Shown here in pieces: positions 57,756 to 64,000 of a DNA stretch of 64,000 nt. The first letter of the stretch is position 1, and each line of letters starts with the position of its first letter. The position numbers and the translations under genes are program-made. The DNA comes from Cellulomonas sp. NS3. GTDB lineage: Bacteria; Actinomycetota; Actinomycetes; Actinomycetales; Cellulomonadaceae. The DNA is taken from positions 558,001 to 622,000 of the forward strand of contig NZ_CP103289.1 of NCBI RefSeq assembly GCF_024757985.1, written 5' to 3'. The notes under the pieces are model-generated. The model searched no databases, was not told the DNA's origin, and was given only the letters and a program-made list of their open reading frames with translations.

Positions 57756-59615
57756 ATGGCACGAGCAGTCGGGATCGACCTGGGTACCACCAACTCGGTG
57801 GTCGCCGTCCTCGAGGGTGGCGAGCCCACCGTCATCGCGAACGCCGAGGGCGCCCGCACGACGCCGTCGGTGGTCGCCTTCTCCAAGACGGGCGAGGTGC
57901 TGGTCGGCGAGGTCGCCAAGCGCCAGGCCGTCACCAACGTCGACCGCACCATCAGCTCCGTGAAGCGCCACGTCGGCACGGACTGGTCGGTCGCGATCGA
58001 CGACAAGAAGTACTCCGCGCAGGAGATCTCCGCGCGCGTGCTCGGCAAGCTCAAGCGCGACGCCGAGGAGTACCTGGGCGAGCCGGTGACCGACGCGGTC
58101 ATCACGGTCCCCGCCTACTTCAACGACGCCGAGCGCCAGGCGACCAAGGACGCCGGCCAGATCGCGGGCCTCAACGTCCTGCGCATCGTGAACGAGCCGA
58201 CGGCCGCGGCCCTCGCGTACGGGCTCGACAAGGGCAAGGAGGACGAGCTCATCCTCGTCTTCGACCTCGGTGGCGGCACGTTCGACGTGTCCCTCCTCGA
58301 GGTGGGCAAGGACGATGACTTCTCGACGATCGAGGTCCGTGCGACGTCCGGCGACAACCGCCTCGGTGGCGACGACTGGGACAACCGCATCGTCGAGCAC
58401 CTCATCAAGCAGGTGAAGAACTCCTCGGGCGTCGACCTGTCGAAGGACAAGATCGCGCTGCAGCGTCTGCGCGAGGCCGCGGAGCAGGCGAAGAAGGAGC
58501 TCTCCTCGGCGACGAGCACCAACATCTCGATGCAGTACCTGTCGATGAGCGAGAACGGCCCGATCCACCTCGACGAGAAGCTGACCCGCGCGCAGTTCCA
58601 GCAGATGACCGCGGACCTGCTCGAGCGGACCAAGGCGCCGTTCCAGGCCGTCATCCGCGACGCCGGGATCAAGCTCTCCGACATCGACCACGTGGTCCTC
58701 GTCGGCGGCTCGACCCGCATGCCCGCCGTGGCGGACGTCGTGCGCGAGCTCACGGGTGGCAAGGAGCCCAACAAGGGCGTCAACCCGGACGAGGTCGTCG
58801 CCGTCGGCGCCGCGCTGCAGGCCGGTGTCATCAAGGGTGAGCGCAAGGACGTCCTGCTCATCGACGTCACGCCCCTGAGCCTCGGCATCGAGACCAAGGG
58901 CGGCGTGATGACCAAGCTCATCGAGCGCAACACGGCCATCCCGACCAAGCGCAGCGAGATCTTCTCGACGGCCGACGACAACCAGCCGTCCGTGCTGATC
59001 CAGGTGTTCCAGGGCGAGCGCGAGTTCGCGCGGGACAACAAGCCGCTCGGCACGTTCGAGCTGACCGGCATCGCGCCGGCGCCGCGTGGCGTCCCGCAGA
59101 TCGAGGTCACGTTCGACATCGACGCGAACGGCATCGTGCACGTGTCCGCGAAGGACCGCGGCACGAACAAGGAGCAGTCGATGACGATCACCGGTGGCTC
59201 GGCGCTGCCGAAGGACGAGATCGACCGCATGGTCAAGGAGGCCGAGGCGCACGCCGCCGAGGACAAGGCCCGCCGCGAGGAGGCCGAGACCCGCAACTCC
59301 GCCGAGCAGCTCGTCTACTCGACCGAGAAGGTCCTCGCCGACAACGCGGACAAGGTCTCCGAGGAGGTCTCGACCGAGGTGAAGGCCGCGATCACGGAGC
59401 TGCGGACCGCGCTCGAGGGCACCGACCTCGACGAGGTCAAGGCCAAGCAGGCCAACCTCGCGACCGTCAGCCAGAAGATCGGCGAGGCGATCTACGCCTC
59501 GAACGCCGCCGCGGACGCCCAGGGCGCGCCGGCCGAGGGTGCCCCCGCGGGTGACGCCCCGGCGGACGAGGACGTCGTCGACGCCGAGATCGTGGACGAG
59601 GACGAGCGCAAGTGA
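57756..59615 (+). CDS. dnaK: Chaperone DnaK (Hsp70)
   Basis: A 619-aa Hsp70. The ATPase domain starts [17 protein letters not shown], with [36 protein letters not shown] and [10 protein letters not shown]. The substrate-binding domain (about 365-480) and helical lid follow, ending in the acidic AEIVDEDE tail. It folds and rescues proteins with GrpE and DnaJ in the cytoplasm. First gene of the operon, controlled by HAIR elements. The length is normal. Confidence 0.98.
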   Translation: MARAVGIDLGTTNSVVAVLEGGEPTVIANAEGARTTPSVVAFSKTGEVLVGEVAKRQAVTNVDRTISSVKRHVGTDWSVAIDDKKYSAQEISARVLGKLKRDAEEYLGEPVTDAVITVPAYFNDAERQATKDAGQIAGLNVLRIVNEPTAAALAYGLDKGKEDELILVFDLGGGTFDVSLLEVGKDDDFSTIEVRATSGDNRLGGDDWDNRIVEHLIKQVKNSSGVDLSKDKIALQRLREAAEQAKKELSSATSTNISMQYLSMSENGPIHLDEKLTRAQFQQMTADLLERTKAPFQAVIRDAGIKLSDIDHVVLVGGSTRMPAVADVVRELTGGKEPNKGVNPDEVVAVGAALQAGVIKGERKDVLLIDVTPLSLGIETKGGVMTKLIERNTAIPTKRSEIFSTADDNQPSVLIQVFQGEREFARDNKPLGTFELTGIAPAPRGVPQIEVTFDIDANGIVHVSAKDRGTNKEQSMTITGGSALPKDEIDRMVKEAEAHAAEDKARREEAETRNSAEQLVYSTEKVLADNADKVSEEVSTEVKAAITELRTALEGTDLDEVKAKQANLATVSQKIGEAIYASNAAADAQGAPAEGAPAGDAPADEDVVDAEIVDEDERK

Positions 59616-60271
59616 CGAACGAGAACGCACGCCACGCGGGGTCGGGCGAGCCCGACCCCGCGGAGGGCGCCCCCCGGTTCACCGACAAGCGCCGCATCGA
59701 CCCGGAGACGGGCCTGCTGCGGGAGCCGACCCCGGCCGAGGAGGCCGAGGCTGCGGCCGCCGGCGGAGGAGCCGACGACCCCGTCGCGCACCTCGACTTC
59801 GAGACGCCCGACACCGGTGCCGTCGCGGCGGCCGAGGCGCTCGCGGCGGAGCGGCTCGACGAGCTCCAGCGGCGCAACGCGGCCTACTACAACCTCGAGC
59901 AGCAGTACTCGGGCTACGTGAAGCGGTCGAAGGCCGAGGCCCTCGTCGCACGCGAGCAGGGTGTCGCGGACGTCGCGGAGGCCCTCATCGGGGTCCTCGA
60001 CGACATCGCGCTCGCCCGGCAGCACGGCGACCTGCAGGGCCCGTTCCTGTCGATCGCCGAGAAGCTCGAGTCGACGCTCGCGCGGTTCAAGATCGAGCGG
60101 TTCGGCGCCGAGGGCGAGGTGTTCGACCCGACGGTGCACGAGGCGCTCATGCACTCGCACTCGGCGGACGTCACCGAGCCCACGGTCGGCACGGTGCTCC
60201 AGCCGGGGTACCGCATCGGCGAGCGCGTGCTCCGGCCCGTGCGCGTCGCCGTGATCGACCCGGACGCCTGA
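59612..60271 (+). CDS. grpE: Nucleotide exchange factor GrpE
   Basis: A 219-aa GrpE. An acidic variable N-terminus is followed by the long helix ([29 protein letters not shown]) and the beta domain with [44 protein letters not shown]. It exchanges ADP for ATP on DnaK. Its GTG overlaps the dnaK stop by four bases (GTGA), so the two are translationally coupled. The N-terminal extension of about 60 residues is typical of actinobacteria. Confidence 0.95.
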   Translation: MTNENARHAGSGEPDPAEGAPRFTDKRRIDPETGLLREPTPAEEAEAAAAGGGADDPVAHLDFETPDTGAVAAAEALAAERLDELQRRNAAYYNLEQQYSGYVKRSKAEALVAREQGVADVAEALIGVLDDIALARQHGDLQGPFLSIAEKLESTLARFKIERFGAEGEVFDPTVHEALMHSHSADVTEPTVGTVLQPGYRIGERVLRPVRVAVIDPDA

Positions 60272-60299
60272 GCGTCCGCAGACGAGGAAGGGAGGCGCC

Positions 60300-61292
60300 G
60301 TGACCGGCCAGGACTGGCTCGAGAAGGACTTCTACGCCGTGCTCGGCGTCCCCAAGGACGCGGACGCCGCCACGATCAAGAAGGCGTATCGCAAGCTCGC
60401 GCGCAACATGCACCCGGACCACAACCCGGGTGACGCGCGCGCGGAGGCGAAGTTCAAGGAGGTCGGGGAGGCGTACGCCGTCCTCTCCGACACCGAGCAG
60501 CGCGCGCAGTACGACCAGCTGCGCGCGATGGCCGGCGGCGCCCGGTTCGCGCCGGGCGCCGGCGGCTCCGCCGGGTTCGAGGACCTGTTCGGTGGGATGT
60601 TCGGCGGTGCGACGCAGGGTCAGCGCGTCCGCTTCCAGCAGACCGGCGGCGCGCCCGGCGGCACCAACTTCGAGGACCTGCTCGGCGGCCTCTTCGGCGG
60701 CGGCGCAGGCGGCGGTGGCGGGTTCACACCGTCGCGCGGGCCCCGGCAGGGCGCCGACCTCTCCGCGGTCACGACGCTGCCGTTCCGCCAGGCGGCGACC
60801 GGCTCGACGGTCTCTCTCGACGTCGAGGGCCGTGTCGTCAACGCCCGCATCCCCGCCGGCGTGAAGGACGGGCAGAAGATCCGGCTGCGCGGCAAGGGCC
60901 GGCCCGGGGAGCAGGGCGGACCGGCGGGCGACCTCGTCGTCACCGTCCGCGTGACCCCGCACCCGGTGTTCGCGCTCGAGGGCAGCAACGTGCGCGTCAC
61001 CGTCCCGGTCGCCTTCGACGAGGCCGCGCTCGGCGCGCAGGTCGACGTCCCGACGCTCGACGGCAGCACCGTGCGGGTCAAGGTCCCCGAGGGCACGCCG
61101 TCGGGGCGGACCCTGCGCGTCAAGGGCAAGGGCGTCACGACGCCGTCCGGCACGGGCGACCTGCTCGTGACCGTCCAGGTCGTCGTCCCGCAGCGCCTCA
61201 CGGGCGCCGCGCGCGAGGCCGTCATGGCGTTCGGCGTCGCCACGTCGGGCGAGAACCCGCGCGCCGACCTGCTGGCGCGCGCCCGGGAGTGA
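60300..61292 (+). CDS. dnaJ: DnaJ/CbpA-type co-chaperone without zinc fingers
   Basis: A 330-aa Hsp40. The J domain (about 10-72) has the catalytic HPD in NMHPDHNPGD. A Gly/Phe-rich region (about 78-150) and two C-terminal beta domains (about 155-330) follow. The product has no cysteine at all, so the CxxCxGxG zinc-binding domain of classical DnaJ is absent and the protein is of the CbpA type. It starts 28 bp after grpE with GGAAGGGAGG upstream of GTG. It stimulates the DnaK ATPase. Confidence 0.94.
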   Translation: MTGQDWLEKDFYAVLGVPKDADAATIKKAYRKLARNMHPDHNPGDARAEAKFKEVGEAYAVLSDTEQRAQYDQLRAMAGGARFAPGAGGSAGFEDLFGGMFGGATQGQRVRFQQTGGAPGGTNFEDLLGGLFGGGAGGGGGFTPSRGPRQGADLSAVTTLPFRQAATGSTVSLDVEGRVVNARIPAGVKDGQKIRLRGKGRPGEQGGPAGDLVVTVRVTPHPVFALEGSNVRVTVPVAFDEAALGAQVDVPTLDGSTVRVKVPEGTPSGRTLRVKGKGVTTPSGTGDLLVTVQVVVPQRLTGAAREAVMAFGVATSGENPRADLLARARE

Positions 61293-61732
61293 GGCCGATG
61301 GTCTCCGAGGACGCGCAGGTCTACGTGATCTCGGTCGCGGCCGAGCTCGCGGGCATGCACCCGCAGACGCTCCGCCAGTACGACCGGCTCGGCCTCGTCT
61401 CGCCCGGGCGCACGCGCGGGCGGGGCCGGCGGTACTCGCTGCGCGACATCGCGACGCTCCGCGAGGTGCAACGGCTCTCGCAGGACGAGGGCGTCAACCT
61501 CGCGGGCATCAAGCGCATCCTCGAGCTCGAGCAGCAGGTGGACCGGCTCCAGCGGCAGGTCGAGTACCTGCGCGCGTTCACCGAGCCGGGCCGCCGCGTG
61601 TTCACCGCGGCACCGTCGGGCGACGTCGTCGCGGTCCGTCCGGGGCAGCGCCCGCCGGGCCCGCGCACCGTGCGGGGCGAGCTCACGGCGACGCCGGGGG
61701 CGCTCGTGCTCTGGCGGCCGAGCGGGCCCTGA
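61289..61732 (+). CDS. hspR: Heat-shock repressor HspR (MerR family)
   Basis: A 147-aa MerR-type repressor: VYVISVAAELAGMHPQTLRQYDRLGLVSPGRTRGRGRRYSLRDI is the conserved N-terminal DNA-binding part, followed by a coiled coil (ILELEQQVDRLQRQVEYLRAF). HspR binds HAIR sites together with DnaK and represses the operon. The GTG at 61289 overlaps the dnaJ stop; the ATG at 61298 is an equally good start. It is the last gene of the operon. Confidence 0.96.
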   Translation: MRPMVSEDAQVYVISVAAELAGMHPQTLRQYDRLGLVSPGRTRGRGRRYSLRDIATLREVQRLSQDEGVNLAGIKRILELEQQVDRLQRQVEYLRAFTEPGRRVFTAAPSGDVVAVRPGQRPPGPRTVRGELTATPGALVLWRPSGP

Positions 61733-61903
61733 GGGCGCGGGCTCCACGGCTGCCGAGCGGGTGCCGGGGGGACGGCGCGGCCGTCGGGTGAACGGCTGGA
61801 AAAGTCGGCACCCTGGGCAGGCGCTTCCCGCTAGGGTCTCGAGCGCGCCCGTCGTGCGGCGCCGGGCGCGGGCCGTTCCCCCGTGGCATCCAGGGGGAGC
61901 CTC

Positions 61904-63406
61904 ATGCGCGTGCGTCGTGCCGTTCGCCGTTCGGTCGGTCTGGCGGGAGCTCTCCTGCTCCTGGGCGCGGGCCTGGGCGTCGCCCCGTCCGCCGCCTCCG
62001 CCGGCTGCTCCTCCGTCGAGGGCCGTGTGGTCGACCGGTACAACGGGAGGGTGACGGCGCTCCCCGGCATGACGGTCGAGGTCGTGCGCACGAACGGGAC
62101 CTTGGTCGGCACCGACGTGACCGACGCGGGCGGCGCGTACTCGGTCACGATCCCGTGCGAGGTCACCCAGGCGCTCGCCGTCCGAGCCACCGACCCGACG
62201 GGACGCTACGCGTCGAGGTACGCGCCGTCGGCGACCTACCTGTGGGACTCAGAGCTCTTCTTCGCCACCCAGGAGACGGGCGTGCGCCGGCTGACGATCG
62301 GGCTGCAGCCCGCGGGCCGGTTCGTGCCCGTGCCGCCGAGCCGCGTGCTCGACACCCGCCTCGACGGTCGACCGATACCGCAGGGCGAGTCCCGGCCCTT
62401 CGAGATCGTGGGGCTCGGGGTCGGCGGCCGGGGCGAGGACGTCACCGCGGTCGTCCTCAACGTGACGGCGACGCAGGGCACGGCACCGTCGAGCTTCATC
62501 GCGCTCGACGACAACCCGTTCACGCCGCAGCCGCCGCGGTCGAGCGTGCTGAACTCCTCGGCCGGGCGTGACGTCGCGAACCTCGTGACCGTGCCGATCA
62601 CCCCGGGCGGCCCGAGCACGAGCCCCGTCCGCTTCATGTTCTACAACAACACGGGCTCGACGCACCTAGTCGCGGACATCGCCGGCTACTACTCGACCGC
62701 CGGCGGCGCGGGCCTCCAGCCGGTGAGCCCGACCCGCGTCCTCGACACCCGCGAGTCGGCGCCGCTGGGTCCTCGGGGGACGCGGCGGGTCGACCTCGCG
62801 GGGGCGCCGACGGGAGCGGTGGCAGCGGCCGTGACGCTCACGAGCACCCAGGTGACCGCGGCGACCACGTACGTCTCGGCGTACCCGACCGGCGCCGCCG
62901 CCGGGCCCACGACGAGCGTGCTCAACGGGTACCGCGGCTCCGACGTCCCCAACCTCGCGATCGTGCCGCTCGGCGAGGACGGGTCCATCACGCTGTACAA
63001 CGACCAGGGCTCCGCGCACCTCGTCCTCGACGTCGTGGGGTGGTACGTCAGCGAGGGCGGGGCGGACTACCACGCGATCGACACACGTCGCGCGAACGGG
63101 ACCAGGTACCTCGGGGCGCGCGACGCGCAGGCCTACACCGCCCAGGGAGCGGACTACGCCGTGCCCGACGACGCGTCGGCCATCGCGTTGAACCTCACGA
63201 CCACCATGGCGACCGCGCCGTCCTTCCTGACGGTGCACCCGACGGACACGCCGCGCCCGTGGGCCAGCAACACCAACGCCCGCGTCGGAGCCGACACGGC
63301 GACCGCCGTCATCAGCCGGCTCGGGCAGGGCTTCACCGTCTACAACGACACCGGCAACGTGCTCCCGATCGTTGACGTCTCGGGGTACTTCGCCGAGCAC
63401 GACTGA
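61904..63406 (+). CDS. Secreted protein with three RVLDTR modules
   Basis: A 500-aa exported protein. Signal peptide about 1-34 (ending AASA). A short beta domain (about 36-135, SVEGRVVDRYNGRV) precedes three repeats starting near residues 145 (PSRVLDTR), 275 (PTRVLDTR) and 388 (YHAIDTR), each with LNVTxTxGTAP, a VLNxxxGxDVxN line and a terminal VxDVxGY. The third repeat has diverged. GGGGG lies before ATG 61904. It lies 171 bp after hspR with its own start region. The role is probably extracellular binding; no catalytic residues were seen. Confidence 0.85.
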   Translation: MRVRRAVRRSVGLAGALLLLGAGLGVAPSAASAGCSSVEGRVVDRYNGRVTALPGMTVEVVRTNGTLVGTDVTDAGGAYSVTIPCEVTQALAVRATDPTGRYASRYAPSATYLWDSELFFATQETGVRRLTIGLQPAGRFVPVPPSRVLDTRLDGRPIPQGESRPFEIVGLGVGGRGEDVTAVVLNVTATQGTAPSSFIALDDNPFTPQPPRSSVLNSSAGRDVANLVTVPITPGGPSTSPVRFMFYNNTGSTHLVADIAGYYSTAGGAGLQPVSPTRVLDTRESAPLGPRGTRRVDLAGAPTGAVAAAVTLTSTQVTAATTYVSAYPTGAAAGPTTSVLNGYRGSDVPNLAIVPLGEDGSITLYNDQGSAHLVLDVVGWYVSEGGADYHAIDTRRANGTRYLGARDAQAYTAQGADYAVPDDASAIALNLTTTMATAPSFLTVHPTDTPRPWASNTNARVGADTATAVISRLGQGFTVYNDTGNVLPIVDVSGYFAEHD

Positions 63407-63443
63407 GCACGAGCGAGCACCACTCAGCACCGACGGGACGGGC

Positions 63444-63471
63444 GCCGGGAGGCGGCGGCCTCCGTTCCGGC
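63444..63471 (+). terminator. Terminator-like hairpin between tandem RVLDTR genes
   Basis: An inner GGAGGC-GGCG-GCCTCC stem (63448-63463) is nested in outer GCCGG/CCGGC arms (63444-63448 and 63467-63471). It lies 38 bp after the stop of the preceding gene. Confidence 0.55.
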
Positions 63472-63566
63472 CCGACAGCACCCGTCTGTTCGACCCCTTC
63501 CCTCTCCCGCGCTCACCCCTCGGTGCGCGCCCCACGTCGCCCTCGGGCGAACCTCCAGGAGCCGTC

Positions 63567-64000
63567 ATGCGTCTTCCCGTCCGTGCTGCGAGCCTGCTCG
63601 CAGCGTCCCTCGTCCTCGTCGGCGGGCTCGCGGCCCCCTCGGTCGCCGCCCCCGGCGAGCTCCTCCCCGAGCTCGACCTGGGCGGGCTCCGCCAGCCGGT
63701 GCCGGCACCCGAGCACGGTGCGGCCGACGGCCGTCGCGCAGCAGCGGCCGGGATCACGCCCCCGGGACGCTTCGTCCCGATGGAGAGCACCCGCGTGATC
63801 GACACGCGCGATCCCGACGACAGCGTGCTCGGTCCCGGTGAGGGCCGCTGGTACGACTTCAGCGACGTCCCGGCAGGGATCGTCGCGCTCGTGATGAACG
63901 TGACGGCGACCCAGGGGACGGCGTCGACGAGCTTCGTGTCGGTCGTCGACGCGAACTTCGAGGAAGCGGTGCCCACGACGAGCGCGGTGAACTCCTCGGC
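63567..64000 (+). CDS. Secreted protein with RVLDTR module (5' part, cut by window edge)
   Basis: The first 144 codons of an exported protein. Signal peptide about 1-28 (SLVLVGGLAAPSVAA). An Ala/Gly/Pro-rich stretch precedes a module beginning near residue 74 (MESTRVIDTRDPDD) with MNVTATQGTASTSFVSVV, like the first module of the previous gene. AGGAG precedes ATG 63567. It is a tandem paralogue of the gene at 61904; the C-terminus is outside the window. Confidence 0.83.
   Translation, partial: MRLPVRAASLLAASLVLVGGLAAPSVAAPGELLPELDLGGLRQPVPAPEHGAADGRRAAAAGITPPGRFVPMESTRVIDTRDPDDSVLGPGEGRWYDFSDVPAGIVALVMNVTATQGTASTSFVSVVDANFEEAVPTTSAVNSS

Overview
The window is about 73% G+C with strongly G/C-ending codons. 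It carries CBM2 modules joined by Pro/Thr/Ser linkers to GH5 endoglucanases, a dnaK-grpE-dnaJ-hspR operon with HAIR boxes, and families typical of high-GC Gram-positives (DUF3140, DUF2332, DUF664, MerR-clamp regulators). Together these point to a cellulolytic actinobacterium, most likely Cellulomonas or a close relative. That assignment is inference. No tRNA, rRNA, CRISPR array, insertion sequence or prophage was seen.

Layout. 1-3.5 kb: one very long minus-strand gene, open from 3456 to the window edge, encodes a membrane / pentapeptide-repeat / STAND-like P-loop protein. 3.7-5.4 kb: secreted GH5 endoglucanase with a LacI-type palindrome upstream. 5.6-7.4 kb: Xre regulator with DUF2975 membrane partner, then azlCD exporter genes facing a MocR regulator. 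9-16 kb: diguanylate cyclase, MATE pump, small membrane proteins, a NarL-type two-component pair and a polysaccharide deacetylase. 16-31 kb: mostly single genes (DinB proteins, a lipase-like hydrolase, a shortened P-loop kinase, maltose-type acetyltransferase, a rifampin ADP-ribosyltransferase with an insertion, DUF2332, an MFS plus MerR-sliding-clamp regulator pair, a second MFS). 31-38.6 kb: secreted CE1/PHB-depolymerase-like esterase with CBM2, a serine hydrolase, a methyltransferase, a kinase, and a two-gene TerD operon in which one TerD is fused to a FtsK-like domain without a recognisable Walker A. 38.7-45.3 kb: an NmrA-like gene remnant, an esterase, a protein with four cold-shock domains, a PCD-glyoxalase fusion, YbaK, a HAD hydrolase, a VOC protein and a secreted CBM2-GH5 endoglucanase. 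45.4-57.5 kb: MerR/SDR divergent pair, an MFS remnant, GNAT, a large secreted protein, a protein kinase-like gene, DUF3140, DUF72, a hydrolase, then a gene-poor decaying stretch with a GyrI-like remnant and small secreted proteins. 57.5-64 kb: the heat-shock operon and two tandem secreted proteins built from RVLDTR modules.

How parts fit together. Three secreted enzymes (starts 5415, 31969, 45300) each have a GAANCGNTTC element 76-117 bp upstream, suggesting one LacI-family sugar-responsive regulon; the regulator is not in the window. The MFS/MerR-clamp pair carries two copies of the same 22-bp operator-like motif, each exactly 37 nt from a start codon. Many genes have a TANNNT-like hexamer 6-7 nt before the start codon and no Shine-Dalgarno, so leaderless transcription looks common. 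Several long terminator-like hairpins separate transcription units.

The best candidates for under-described biology are the STAND/pentapeptide membrane protein, the TerD-FtsK-like operon, the quadruple cold-shock protein, the MerR-clamp operator pair, and the shared operator of the secreted hydrolases.
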